Below, one piece after another: positions 38,015 through 47,828 of a DNA stretch of 64,000 nucleotides. The notes under the pieces are model-generated. The model ran no database searches. It saw only the letters and a list, made by a program, of their open reading frames with translations, and was not told where the DNA came from. The DNA comes from Burkholderia sp. GAS332 (lineage in GTDB: Bacteria; Pseudomonadota; Gammaproteobacteria; Burkholderiales; Burkholderiaceae), in contig FSRV01000002.1 of the NCBI GenBank assembly GCA_900142905.1, forward strand, positions 1,860,001-1,924,000. Reading direction: 5' to 3'. Numbering within the stretch: the stretch's first letter is position 1; each line of letters starts with the position of its first letter. Both the position numbers and the translations under genes were made by a program.

Positions 38015-38547
38015 GATGATCTCCCTGAGCTCGAGTAATGGGACAACTCGATCCGACCGCTTTCTTTTTGACGCTAGTCGAGGCGTTTTTTGACCCCGAC
38101 GCGCTTTAAGGAAATCCTCACACGCCGTTACGTCGCCGTCCATCGGGTGTCGTGCGCATGGCTCAAAACGTTGCGAAATCTCCACTTCGTAGTACAGCCC
38201 CTTTTTTCGCGACGCTTATTCAGGTAAACGGCAGCGCGCCGCGCGGACTTAAGCCAGCTGTCGCATTGACGACGCCGGCCCTGCGTCCCGTAGCGGTTTT
38301 GTCATAGAAAGAAATATAATCGAAAGCTTTTGCGGCGCCGCAGCGGAACTCCGCGCCGTCAAACGGGTCATTTTTACTGGCCTCTTCAACCGAGCCTCGC
38401 GTGGCTCGGTTCGAGCGACGATGCGAATGGCCGCCCCGCGGGTCGGCCATTCGCCGCAACACCCAATCCAATTTCAAAAAGCTTGGTGAGACGCCTGCCG
38501 CGCTGGACTAGCGCGCCGTCGCACGGGGCTGCTTTTGGCGCCACACA
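38015..38547. other. 533-base gap between porin and OpgC genes
   Basis: No supported protein gene. It holds the porin promoter and two adjacent strong hairpins at 38388-38454. Confidence 0.5.
38388..38454. repeat. Two adjacent perfect stem-loops
   Basis: AACCGAGCC (38388-38396) pairs with GGCTCGGTT (38403-38411) around a 6-base loop. Eleven bases later GCGAATGGCCG (38423-38433) pairs with CGGCCATTCGC (38444-38454) around a 10-base loop. There is no T tract after either, so they do not look like simple terminators. Confidence 0.75.
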
Positions 38548-39657
38548 ATGCAAAAGTCGCAATCCCGCTTGATCGAACTCGATTTTTTTCGCGGGCTCGT
38601 CCTCCTGATCATCGTTGTCGATCACATTGGCGGCAGCATTCTGTCGCGCGTCACACTGCACGCGTATGCGCTGTGCGACGCGGCTGAGGTCTTCGTGTTC
38701 CTCGGCGGCTTCGCCACCGCCACCGCCTACGCGGCGCTCGCCGAACGGCGTAACGAGGCGACCGCGCGCAGCCGCTTCCTGCGGCGCTCGCTCGAAATCT
38801 ATCGCGCGTTCCTCATCACGGCCGGTTTGATGCTGCTGGTCAGCGCGGTGCTGACCGCGTTCAGTATCGACGGGCCGAATCTCGCCACCACCGATCTCGA
38901 CGATCTGATGAACGCCCCCGTGGCCGCCCTGCGCGACATCCTGCTTTTCCGCCGTCAGCCCTATCTCGCTTCCGTATTGCCGATGTACGCGTTCTTCGCG
39001 CTGCTGGTGCCGATGATCCTGCCGCTCGCGCGCAGCAAGCCGTGGCTGCTGCTGGCCGGCAGTGTCGCGCTGTGGGCGGGTGCCCCGGCTGTCAACGCCT
39101 ACCTGCCCGCCGCGCCCGACATGCACTGGGATTTCAACCCGTTTGCCTGGCAGTTGCTGTTCGTGCTGGGCGTCCTCGCACGTTGCCAGCCGGTTTATCA
39201 GCGCATCAGCGCACACCGACTCGGCTGGCTGGTCAGCGTGCTGGCGTTCGCCGTGGTGGCTGCCGCGGCCTACTACAAGCTGTTTATTGAACGCGAGCCG
39301 CTCGATGGCAGCTTTAAACAAAACCTCTCCTACCTGCGCGCGGTCAATTTTCTCGCGATTGCGTGGCTCGTCGCGAACCTGATCCAGCTCGGCTGGGCGA
39401 GGAAGCTCGCTCAATGGGCGCCGTGGGTCGGCATGATCGGCCGCAAAGGGCTGCTGTGCTTCATCGCGGGCGCCGTGATTTCGCTGGTCGTCGATTCGGT
39501 GCTGTATGCCGCGACCGACGGCTATCTGAACTATCCCCTCGGGCTGGTGGCGGATGCCTGTGCGGTCGGCGCGCTGTTCGCCGTCGCCAGGGCGTCGGAG
39601 CCGCTCAAGCGCTTCATGACGCATCTGTGGAGTTCGCGTCTTGGAACGTCGCCCTGA
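38548..39657 (+). CDS. OpgC-like membrane acyltransferase
   Basis: The 369-residue protein has about ten membrane helices and the OpgC family start (RLIELDFFRGLVLLIIVVDH, with the conserved Arg and Asp-His). OpgC transfers succinyl groups to osmoregulated periplasmic glucans; other family members have unknown acceptors. No opgG/opgH gene is in the window, so the acceptor is uncertain. A secreted esterase gene follows after about 55 bases and may be co-transcribed. Confidence 0.85.
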   Translation: MQKSQSRLIELDFFRGLVLLIIVVDHIGGSILSRVTLHAYALCDAAEVFVFLGGFATATAYAALAERRNEATARSRFLRRSLEIYRAFLITAGLMLLVSAVLTAFSIDGPNLATTDLDDLMNAPVAALRDILLFRRQPYLASVLPMYAFFALLVPMILPLARSKPWLLLAGSVALWAGAPAVNAYLPAAPDMHWDFNPFAWQLLFVLGVLARCQPVYQRISAHRLGWLVSVLAFAVVAAAAYYKLFIEREPLDGSFKQNLSYLRAVNFLAIAWLVANLIQLGWARKLAQWAPWVGMIGRKGLLCFIAGAVISLVVDSVLYAATDGYLNYPLGLVADACAVGALFAVARASEPLKRFMTHLWSSRLGTSP

Positions 39658-39712
39658 GTGAGTGATAGCATGACGGCCGCGCACGACCTGCGCGGCGGCC
39701 TCCTACTTTGAA

Positions 39713-40573
39713 ATGCGTCTATTCCTACATTCCGCACTCTTCGCGCTATGCGCCGCTGTCGGCGCGCCGGCGAGCGCCAGCATCGTCATCAGCCGAAGCT
39801 TCCACTCGGAAGCACTTGGCCGCGACTGGGCGTATACGATCTATCTGCCCACCGGCTATCGCCACGACGCTCCACGCATTCCCGTGCTCTACCTCCTGCA
39901 CGGCAATAACGGCGACGCCAACGATTGGCTCACGCAGGGCCACCTGCAAACCACCGCCGATGCGCTGATCGAGCACAAGGACATACCGCCGGTCGCGATC
40001 GTGATGCCACAAGGCGGGACAGACTGGTACGTCGATCGCAAGGAGAAGATGGAGACAGCGTTCTTCGGCGATCTGCTGCCCGAGATCGAAACGCACTACG
40101 CCGTCGCCACGCAGCGCGGCGGGCGGATGATCGGCGGCGTGTCGATGGGCGGGTTCGGCGCACTGCGCTATGCCATGACGCAACCCGAACTCTTTTGCGG
40201 CGCGCTCCTGTTGAGTCCCGCGATCTATGCGAATGAGCCTCCGCTCGGTTCAGCGGCGCGCCGCGTCGGCGTGTTCGGCGACCGGCAGTTCGACCCGCAC
40301 GTCTGGCACGCGCTCAACTATCCGGCGCAATGGGAGCGGTACATGAGCCGGCCGTACCGCCTGCCGATGTTCATCGCCGCCGGTGACGACGACCTCACGA
40401 TCCAGGCCGATGCGTCATCGCTGTATACGCATCTTCGGCTGGCGGGGAATCCGGCGGCGCTGCGCATCATCGACGGCGGCCACACCTGGGATGTCTGGAG
40501 CGCGCTGCTGCCCGCCGCGCTGAAATACACGCTGGGCTGCGTCAAACAGTCGGCGCGCGATCAGGAAAAGTAA
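39713..40573 (+). CDS. Secreted esterase-D-type alpha/beta hydrolase
   Basis: The 286-residue precursor has a signal peptide (to about residue 22, ASAS) and a putative-esterase (PF00756-type) fold: LLHGNNGDANDW, the nucleophile elbow GVSMGG, an acidic residue in AAGDDDLT and His in IDGGHTWDVW. It probably removes acyl groups from sugars or glucans in the periplasm. Its place right after the OpgC-like acyltransferase suggests the two act on the same polymer, which is inference. Confidence 0.87.
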   Translation: MRLFLHSALFALCAAVGAPASASIVISRSFHSEALGRDWAYTIYLPTGYRHDAPRIPVLYLLHGNNGDANDWLTQGHLQTTADALIEHKDIPPVAIVMPQGGTDWYVDRKEKMETAFFGDLLPEIETHYAVATQRGGRMIGGVSMGGFGALRYAMTQPELFCGALLLSPAIYANEPPLGSAARRVGVFGDRQFDPHVWHALNYPAQWERYMSRPYRLPMFIAAGDDDLTIQADASSLYTHLRLAGNPAALRIIDGGHTWDVWSALLPAALKYTLGCVKQSARDQEK

Positions 40574-40632
40574 ATCAGGACAAATGAGCCGGCGAATCAG
40601 CAGTCCTGATTGCGCCAGAAAATTGCGTGCAA

Positions 40633-41715
40633 CTATTGCACGAGATCGGTCCACAGCACCATCAGCACCGTCATGAGCGCGGGCCCGATGAACAGGCCGA
40701 GCAAGCCGAACGTCTCCGCCCCGCCGAGAATGCCGAATAGCACCAGCAGGAAAGGCAATCGCGTCGAGTTGCCGATCAGCACCGGCCGCACGAAATGCTC
40801 GGCGACGAACACCACGACTGAGCCGAACACCGCAAGCCCGATGGCCCCGGCAACCGCGCCTTGCGAAAACAGCCACAAGGCCGCGAGGCCGAACGTAATC
40901 GGTGCGCAGAACGGCAACATCGCGGCAATCGCCGTGATGAACGCGAGCAGCGCGACGTGCGGCAAACCGGTCACGAAGTAAGCGACGCCCAACAACACGC
41001 CCTCGCCGAGCCCAACCACCACCAGTCCCGACACCGTGCCGCGCACGGCCGCCGCCATGCGCTCGAGCAGTTGTGCGCCGTCTTCGCCGAAGCCGCGCCG
41101 CGCGCCTTTCATCAGCGAGCCGGACACATGCGGCCCCGCCTGAAAGATCACGAACAGCGTGACCAGCATGAAGGCAAACACCATCACGCCATGCGCCGCG
41201 CGCGCGCCGAAGTGGCGGCCGAGCGTCATCACCGTGGTGCTGTGCAGCCCTTTCATTGCCGCCGAGTCGCGCAGCGGCTGAGCGAGATTGGCCTGCCACC
41301 AGGCTGAAATCTGTTGCACGCCGAACGGCAAGCGCTCGATGATGTCCGGCATTGGAATACCGTTTTCCTGCACGGTCTTGAACCACTCATTCATGTCATG
41401 GGCTTCGTGCAGCGCCTGAGCAATGCCGATACCGACCGGCAGCACCACCAGCAACGCGATGGCGAGCGTCAGCACCGCGGCGATCAGCGTCGTGCGGCCA
41501 GTAAACCAGCGGCTGCCCTCCACCTTTTTCACAAGCGGCCACAAGGCAATCGCAATGACGCCGGCCCACGCGACCACCGCGATGAAATCGCGCACGACCC
41601 ACAGCGCCAGCAACACAAGTGCGATGTACAGGACGAGTGAGGCCGCCTTCTGCTTTTTCGGGCAATCAGGCGGTGTCGGCGATTCGGGCGGTGCTACGGG
41701 GGGGCGTGAATTCAT
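40633..41715 (-). CDS. AI-2E family membrane transporter
   Basis: The 360-residue protein has about eight membrane helices and the AI-2E family C-terminal half (FITAIAAMLPFCAPITFG, VLFGILGGAETFGLLGLFIGP). Members include the quorum-signal exporter TqsA and putative Na+/H+ antiporters, so the substrate cannot be read from the sequence. The start at 41715 precedes a short Pro-rich cytoplasmic tail; the ribosome binding site is weak. Confidence 0.85.
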   Translation of the reverse strand: MNSRPPVAPPESPTPPDCPKKQKAASLVLYIALVLLALWVVRDFIAVVAWAGVIAIALWPLVKKVEGSRWFTGRTTLIAAVLTLAIALLVVLPVGIGIAQALHEAHDMNEWFKTVQENGIPMPDIIERLPFGVQQISAWWQANLAQPLRDSAAMKGLHSTTVMTLGRHFGARAAHGVMVFAFMLVTLFVIFQAGPHVSGSLMKGARRGFGEDGAQLLERMAAAVRGTVSGLVVVGLGEGVLLGVAYFVTGLPHVALLAFITAIAAMLPFCAPITFGLAALWLFSQGAVAGAIGLAVFGSVVVFVAEHFVRPVLIGNSTRLPFLLVLFGILGGAETFGLLGLFIGPALMTVLMVLWTDLVQ

Positions 41716-42057
41716 GTGAGCTCTTAAGGTCTTGTCGATATGCGCGCGAGCCGACCAGAAAAATGCAAACCCGCTACACTTGCATGGCACGGTCGCTCAT
41801 CAATAACCACATCTTAAAGGAAGCACCGGCGCCCCTCGCAGGCGGCATTCTCGTCGCGCTGCGTACAACACAGCGTTGCAAAAATCCACGCTATCCCAAA
41901 TTCATATCGCATATGACCCGCAAAGCCCCGTCGTTTAGGGTAAGTGTGGATGTCAAGTTTCATTGTTGCTATTTCGAGAACAGTGTTTCAACCGCGGCAC
42001 AATGGCTATCCGGCGCGTGTAGGACTACATTCGGCACACCACAATATGGAGCCGACA
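41716..42057. other. Divergent intergenic region, nothing recognised
   Basis: This 342-base gap between the AI-2E gene and the DUF3331 gene should hold both promoters. I see no repeat, RNA motif or credible small gene in it. Confidence 0.45.
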
Positions 42058-42348
42058 ATGATGACCTTAGAGTCCATCCCCCTTGACGGAACCAACGGCG
42101 TACGCATCGAAATTCTCGAGCGTTCCGACACCACGCTGGTGATCCGCTGGGTCGAACCGGGGCGCTGTCATTATGGCGAGCAGCGTTGGCGGCGGCGCTC
42201 GGCGCATACGTCGGGGACGTGCGCGGTGACGCGGCGCAAGATTCGCCGCGGCGATGCGGTGTTCAAACCGGCGGAACGGCCGGCCCCTTCCAATGCGTCC
42301 GCGATGATTTGTGCCGAGGTGTTGGGCGCGCTCGCTGCTGAAGTCTGA
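42058..42348 (+). CDS. DUF3331-like small protein
   Basis: The 96-residue protein has the pattern LVIRWVEPGRCHYGEQRWR, a Cys in GTCAVT, then IRRGDAVFKPAERPAPSNA, which fits the Burkholderia DUF3331 family. The function is unknown. GGAG is six bases before the ATG at 42058; the next codon is also ATG. Confidence 0.75.
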   Translation: MMTLESIPLDGTNGVRIEILERSDTTLVIRWVEPGRCHYGEQRWRRRSAHTSGTCAVTRRKIRRGDAVFKPAERPAPSNASAMICAEVLGALAAEV

Positions 42349-42557
42349 TTTTTTAGCTTTAGTTTTATCGCCAGCGCGATTGCGTGCGCGGCGTCTGAAT
42401 GCCTGCAAGCCTGCGCCACTGGCCTTTCCCTTTCTGGGTATCCGCATTACGCGGTTGACGCTCATGTTTCATGTGGCGTCGCCGCGATTGCTCCCTGGCA
42501 TACGCGGCGCAAATTCTTCCATTGGATGCTGCGAATCCCTGCTCCATCGCATCACGC

Positions 42558-42833
42558 TTACCTGCGTGGCTTGGCTTTCACCTCATACTTCTTCCAATAC
42601 TGAAACTCTTCTTCGTGCACCTCAATATCGAGCTCCAAGACGCTTTGTTGGAGCCGTTCTTGCGCGTCAGCCACGGCCTTGTTGTAGATAGTGGGTCCGA
42701 TTTCCTCAAGGAAGAAACCGAGGAGCGCCCCAGCGGCGATGTTGCCTATAGGCTCCTCCATATTTTTCTCGAAATAGCGCTGAATGGAGGCAATCGCATC
42801 TGCTCGAGCTTCTTTCGTCAATTCAATTGTCAT
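42558..42833 (-). CDS. DUF2164 family protein
   Basis: The 91-residue protein matches DUF2164 over its length: IELTKEARADAIASIQRYF, then EPIGNIAAGALLGFFLEEIG and YNKAVADAQERLQ. It is a small soluble helical protein of unknown function found in many proteobacteria. The start at 42833 is the conserved one; the ribosome binding site is not obvious. The longer frame to 42890 adds residues that do not fit the family. Confidence 0.82.
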   Translation of the reverse strand: MTIELTKEARADAIASIQRYFEKNMEEPIGNIAAGALLGFFLEEIGPTIYNKAVADAQERLQQSVLELDIEVHEEEFQYWKKYEVKAKPRR

Positions 42834-42963
42834 AGCGGCTGTGCCCGGCAACATGTGCTTGTATGAAAGGGACCCTGATCGACGCAACACGAAAGCGACA
42901 CCCGTTCCGTCGATTAATCATGCGATAAGGCTGCCGCGAAAGATACCGGCCTTGCTACAGGCG

Positions 42964-43470
42964 TCAACGCAGCCGCTTACACATGTGTTCCTCGTCATAG
43001 AACCGTCCATTGATCTGCATGGCACGTGGTTCCAATCCGAAGGTCTCAAACCCCTGCGATGTATAGAGCTTCTTCGCCGCTACGTTTTCGGCGTTGACGC
43101 ACAGCATCAACTGGATGGTATTCCACGCCTCGAATGCATGCGTTGTCGCGGCCGCCAGAAGCGTTCCGGCAATCCCTTGCCCACGGTATGAAGGGTTCAC
43201 GAACACGCCCCAGATTGTCGCCTTGTGGTTGACCTGGCGCAGCGGCTCTCGACGTATCCCCGTGATACCGGCCAACACCTCGCCGTCGAAGGCGCCGAAC
43301 ACGGCTTGCGTGGGTGTCACGCGGATGCGATGAGCGGTTTCTTCGATCGATCGCGCCATCTCCTCTTCGCGCGTTGGCCAGATCGATATCGGGGAGCTTT
43401 CTACGGCGAGAAGACGCAACGATTTGAAACGCTCGGCGTCGTTTGGAGCGAGAAGGCGGACAGTGACCAT
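42964..43470 (-). CDS. GNAT-family N-acetyltransferase
   Basis: The 168-residue protein has a GNAT fold with the acetyl-CoA-binding segment VFVNPSYRGQGIAGTLLAAA (Q/R-x-x-G-x-G/A) and a later LYTSQGFETFG motif. It would transfer an acetyl group to an amine of an unknown acceptor. It lies alone, with the MFS gene upstream in the same direction. Confidence 0.87.
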   Translation of the reverse strand: MVTVRLLAPNDAERFKSLRLLAVESSPISIWPTREEEMARSIEETAHRIRVTPTQAVFGAFDGEVLAGITGIRREPLRQVNHKATIWGVFVNPSYRGQGIAGTLLAAATTHAFEAWNTIQLMLCVNAENVAAKKLYTSQGFETFGLEPRAMQINGRFYDEEHMCKRLR

Positions 43471-43603
43471 GCCGGTGCGGGTAGCGGTTGACTGAAGACG
43501 CCTACATTACTTGATAGGAATAATGCCGCGCAAGTTCTCACGGCCGGTCTGCGCCATCTGACGCAATCGGCCGGATTGGCGGAAGCCACCGCAAACTGAT
43601 TAA

Positions 43604-44974
43604 TCATGCGGCTGGGGTGGCGTGTCCGCTATCGCCTATCGCCGGTACATCGTCGTATTCCCGCGAGATGTCCTTGTTCGTGTAGTCACCCAGCCGCGAA
43701 GCGGCGATCAGGCTGAGCACCGCGCACACCAGGATATAGCCCGCGATGGCATAGCCCGAATGGTAGTAAGCGAACAGCGCGGTCGCAATCAGCGGCGCAG
43801 GGCCGCCGGCAATGACTGAGGCTAACTGGTAGCCCATGGACGCACCGCTGTAACGCAGCCGCCCCGTGAAAGATTCCGCGATCAAAGCGGCCTGCGGACC
43901 GTACAACATCGAATGCGGTACTAGCGAGAGCACGATGGCGGCGAAGATCCACATCGGATCCTTAGTGTCGACCATTGCAAAATAGAGGAAGCCGAATACG
44001 CCGACGACGGCGGCACCGATCATATACATCCGCCGCCGCCCAATCAGATCGGACACGTGGCCAAAGAACGGGATGGTGAAGAATTCCAGCACGGAAGCCG
44101 CCAGCACTGCCGTTAACAACAGGTCGCGTGTCACGCCGAGTGTCGTGACGCCATAGGTGAAAACGAAGGCCGTGAAAATATAGAAAGGCGCCTGTTCGGC
44201 CATACGCGCGAAGGCCGAGAGAAGGATGTCTTTCGGCTGACGGCGCAACACCTCGAGCATCGGCGTCTTCTCGATCTTGCGCTCGGCGAGGAGCCGCGCA
44301 AAGATCGGCGTCTCGAGAATATTCAAGCGGATGTAGAGGCCGATCGCGACCAGCACGATACTGAGGAAGAAAGGCACGCGCCAGCCCCACGTGAGGAAAC
44401 CGCTGCCGGAGATCTGACTCATGGCCAGCACGGCCAGATTGGCCAGGAACAGTCCCGCCGGCACCCCGAACTGTGGCCAGGAGGCGACGAAACCGCGATG
44501 CGCGTTGGTGCGCGCCCATTCCATCGACATCAGGACCGAACCACCCCATTCGCCGCCGACGCCCACACCCTGAATGAAGCGCAGCACGGTGAGCACGACG
44601 GCGCCCCAGACGCCGATCACGGCGTAGGTCGGAACAAAGGCCACGGCAAACGTGGCGAGTCCCATCAGCAACAGCGTCACGATCAGCGTAGCCTTGCGTC
44701 CGATGCGATCGCCGTAATGGCCGAAAATGGCCGCGCCAACCGGCCTCGCTATAAAGCCGACGGCGTAGATCAGAAAAGCCTGCAGTGTGCCGACGAGTGG
44801 GTCCGATCCTGGAAAATACAGCTTCGCGAAAACCAGGCCGGTGACCGTACTGTAGAGGAAGAAGTCATACCATTCGATCGTAGTACCAATCGTGCTGGCG
44901 ATGACAGCGCGGCGCAACTGGCGCCGAGCGTCCTGATCGGAGAGGGGCATCGCCCCGGATTGCGTGGCAGCCAT
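43604..44974 (-). CDS. MFS transporter, metabolite:H+ symporter (MHS) type
   Basis: The 456-residue protein has twelve membrane helices and the MHS signature at the start (IGTTIEWYDFFLYSTVTGLV), then GHYGDRIGRKATL and RFIQGVGVGGEWGGSVL. Relatives carry shikimate, alpha-ketoglutarate or similar organic acids with protons. The substrate is not determined. GGGGGG lies about nine bases before the ATG at 44974, and longer frames upstream look non-coding. Confidence 0.88.
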   Translation of the reverse strand: MAATQSGAMPLSDQDARRQLRRAVIASTIGTTIEWYDFFLYSTVTGLVFAKLYFPGSDPLVGTLQAFLIYAVGFIARPVGAAIFGHYGDRIGRKATLIVTLLLMGLATFAVAFVPTYAVIGVWGAVVLTVLRFIQGVGVGGEWGGSVLMSMEWARTNAHRGFVASWPQFGVPAGLFLANLAVLAMSQISGSGFLTWGWRVPFFLSIVLVAIGLYIRLNILETPIFARLLAERKIEKTPMLEVLRRQPKDILLSAFARMAEQAPFYIFTAFVFTYGVTTLGVTRDLLLTAVLAASVLEFFTIPFFGHVSDLIGRRRMYMIGAAVVGVFGFLYFAMVDTKDPMWIFAAIVLSLVPHSMLYGPQAALIAESFTGRLRYSGASMGYQLASVIAGGPAPLIATALFAYYHSGYAIAGYILVCAVLSLIAASRLGDYTNKDISREYDDVPAIGDSGHATPAA

Positions 44975-45238
44975 TTGAGACCCCCCAATGAAGGGCGATA
45001 TTCTGATATAGACCGTTTGTGCGATGAGATGTTCCGGTGGCGGCAAGGTGCCGCCGGTATCTGTTGCATCGCATGAGTCTGACAAAACCCCCTCCCCTGA
45101 TTGCGGCCCTTCGCCATGTGCTAATGTGGGCTTCATTGCGCCAGCTCACCCTGCTCGCCCGACGCGCGGCGGTATAGTGCCCCGCCGCAATTCCACCCAC
45201 CGCGCCGCGCCTCCTGCGACGCCGTTAGAGGCCACGCC

Positions 45239-47806
45239 ATGGCAGAAGACACTCACGACACCCGCGCCGCAGCGGCATCTCCCGCCCAGCTGGTTGCACC
45301 GCAACAATTCTCTCTGGACGTCCTGCTCGAGAAATATGCGAAAGGCGACGAGCAATCGGCCGACGACGTGTTCAAACGCGTCGCCCGCGGCGTCGCTCAG
45401 GCAGAGCCAGAAGCACTGCGCGAATCGGTCGAAGCGCGCTTCGTCGACAATCTGCGGCATGGCGCACTCGGCGCCGGACGCATCATGAGCGCGGCAGGCA
45501 CGGGCATCGCCGCCACGCTCATCAATTGTTTCGTGCAGCCGGTCGGCGACGCGATTCAGGGTGTCGATGAACAAGGCCTGCCCGGCATCTACGTGGCACT
45601 ACTGCAAGCCGCCGAAACGATGCGCCGTGGCGGTGGCGTCGGCTACAACTTCTCCGCGATCCGGCCCAAAGGCGCCCGCGTTCATACCACCAGTTCGTCC
45701 GCGTCCGGGCCCTGCAGTTATATGGATGTGTTCGATGCCTCGTGCCGGACCGTGGAAAGCGCCGGCTCGCGGCGCGGCGCGCAAATGGCCGTGCTCGACT
45801 GCAATCACCCCGATCTGATCGAGTTCATCGAGGCGAAACATTCGAAAGGCCGCTGGAACAACTTCAATGTGTCGGTGGGCGTCACCGACGAATTCATGCG
45901 CGCGGTCGAAGGCGATCAGCCCTGGCAACTCGTGCACCACGCCGATCCGTCGCCGGCGTTGCGCGCGGCAGGCGATGTGCGGCAACGCGAAGACAGCCTG
46001 TGGGTCTATAGCGAAAGGCCCGCCCGCGAGATCTGGGATCGCATCATGCGTTCCACCTACGACGTCGCGGAACCTGGCATCGTGTTCATCTCGCGCATGA
46101 ACGAAGACAACAATCTACGCGCCGTCGAAACCATCCGCGCCACCAATCCGTGCGGCGAACAACCGTTGCCGGCCTACGGCTGCTGCAATCTCGGACCGTT
46201 GAACCTCACGCGTTTCGTGCTCGATCCGTTCGCGCAAATGAAAGGCCACAAGCCTTCGTTCGATTGGGACGGTCTCGCCAAACGCACCCGCACCCAGGTG
46301 CGTTTTCTCGACGACGTGCTCGACGTCACGCTATGGCCGCTGCAGCAGCAATATGACGAGTCGCGCGCCAAGCGGCGCATCGGCGTCGGCTTCACCGGCC
46401 TCGGCGATACGCTGGTGATGCTCGGCCTGCGCTACAACTCGCAGGAAGGCCGCGACTTCGCGGTGCGCGTTGCCCGGCTGATGCGTGACGAAGCCTATCG
46501 GGCGTCGGTGGAACTGGCGCGCGAGCGCGGCGCGTTTGAGCTGTTCGACGCCGCACGCTATCTGGAAGCCGGCACGTTCGCTTCGCGCCTGCCCGACGAC
46601 ATCAAGGATGCGATACGCGAGGACGGTATCCGCAACAGTCATTTGCTGTCGATCGCGCCGACGGGCACGGTCAGCCTCGCGTTCGCCGACAACGCGTCGA
46701 ACGGCATCGAGCCGGCCTTCTCGTGGACCTACACGCGCATGAAGGTGATGGCCGACGGCAGCCGCGAATCGTTCGATGTCGAAGACTACGCGTATCGCCT
46801 TTATCGCGAGCTCGGCGGCGACGTGAAGAACCTGCCCGACTACTTCGTCAGCGCACTCGAAATGTCGGCACGTGACCACCTCGACATGATGGCCGCCGTG
46901 CAGCCTTACGTCGACACGTCGATCTCGAAGACGGTGAACGTGCCCGCGGACTATCCGTTCGAAGCGTTCGAAAGTCTCTACTTCGACGCGTGGAAAAACG
47001 GGCTCAAGGGCCTCGCCACGTACCGTCCGAACGAAACGCTCGGCGCGGTGCTGAGCGTGAGCCCACCGCAAGTCGACGATACGCTCGCCGAGACGGATCA
47101 GGATCCGCTGCGGATCGCGATCGATCATCGACCCAAGGGCGAGTTGCCGGCGATCATCGAAAAGGTCGAGTACCTGACGCAAGCGGGCAAGAAGTCGCTT
47201 TACGTGGCAGTGTCATTCATCGAAGTGACGGGACGGCTCGGCGGTGAAGAGGTCACGATCGAGCGCCCCATCGAGTTCTTCATTCCGACCGGTCAGCGCG
47301 ACGAATCCCAGCAATGGATCACGGCGACGATGCGTTCGCTGTCGCTCGCGGCACGCGGTGGTTTTGTCGCGCGTAACTTGCAGGATATGCGCAAGGTGTC
47401 GTGGGATCGCGGGCAGGTGCGGCTCGGCGAGGTACAGCGTCTCGACGGTCATCGCACGCCGCGCTGGCATGATTCCGAGGTGGCGGCGCTCGCTTTTGCG
47501 ATCCAGCAGATTCTGCACCGGCGCGGCTTTCTCGACGCCGAAGGCAACCAGGTGCCGTCGCGCATGCTGGCGCGTTTGCCGCGTGGGCAGATGAAGGCCG
47601 AGACGGCGTTGCCGGCGGATTTCGGCATCCGTCCGCATCCGGGCGACGCTGACGAAACAGCATTGATGACGCAACCCGGCGGCGGTGTGCATGGACTGCA
47701 CACCATGCTCGGACGCAAATGCGGCTCTTGCGGTGCGAACGCGGTGATTCGCAAGGATGGGTGCGACTTCTGTACGGCGTGCGGTGAAGTCGGCGCGTGC
47801 GGGTGA
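45239..47806 (+). CDS. nrdJ: Adenosylcobalamin-dependent ribonucleotide reductase (class II)
   Basis: The 855-residue enzyme makes deoxyribonucleotides with coenzyme B12 and works with or without oxygen. Visible features are GGGVGYNFSAIRPKGA, the active-site NPCGEQPLPAYGCCNLG, LSIAPTGTVSLAFADNASNG, and a C-terminal zinc-ribbon-like tail with CGSCGAN and CDFCTACG. No NrdR gene or cobalamin riboswitch is seen nearby. It converges on a hydrolase gene 22 bases away. The length is usual for the longer NrdJ class with a C-terminal Cys-rich tail. Confidence 0.93.
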   Translation: MAEDTHDTRAAAASPAQLVAPQQFSLDVLLEKYAKGDEQSADDVFKRVARGVAQAEPEALRESVEARFVDNLRHGALGAGRIMSAAGTGIAATLINCFVQPVGDAIQGVDEQGLPGIYVALLQAAETMRRGGGVGYNFSAIRPKGARVHTTSSSASGPCSYMDVFDASCRTVESAGSRRGAQMAVLDCNHPDLIEFIEAKHSKGRWNNFNVSVGVTDEFMRAVEGDQPWQLVHHADPSPALRAAGDVRQREDSLWVYSERPAREIWDRIMRSTYDVAEPGIVFISRMNEDNNLRAVETIRATNPCGEQPLPAYGCCNLGPLNLTRFVLDPFAQMKGHKPSFDWDGLAKRTRTQVRFLDDVLDVTLWPLQQQYDESRAKRRIGVGFTGLGDTLVMLGLRYNSQEGRDFAVRVARLMRDEAYRASVELARERGAFELFDAARYLEAGTFASRLPDDIKDAIREDGIRNSHLLSIAPTGTVSLAFADNASNGIEPAFSWTYTRMKVMADGSRESFDVEDYAYRLYRELGGDVKNLPDYFVSALEMSARDHLDMMAAVQPYVDTSISKTVNVPADYPFEAFESLYFDAWKNGLKGLATYRPNETLGAVLSVSPPQVDDTLAETDQDPLRIAIDHRPKGELPAIIEKVEYLTQAGKKSLYVAVSFIEVTGRLGGEEVTIERPIEFFIPTGQRDESQQWITATMRSLSLAARGGFVARNLQDMRKVSWDRGQVRLGEVQRLDGHRTPRWHDSEVAALAFAIQQILHRRGFLDAEGNQVPSRMLARLPRGQMKAETALPADFGIRPHPGDADETALMTQPGGGVHGLHTMLGRKCGSCGANAVIRKDGCDFCTACGEVGACG

Positions 47807-47828
47807 GCGACAACCGCGACGATCAGAA

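Noticed and set aside
44975..45238. Possible cobalamin riboswitch before nrdJ
   Set aside because: A B12-dependent enzyme made this worth checking, but I found no B12-box-like sequence in the leader.
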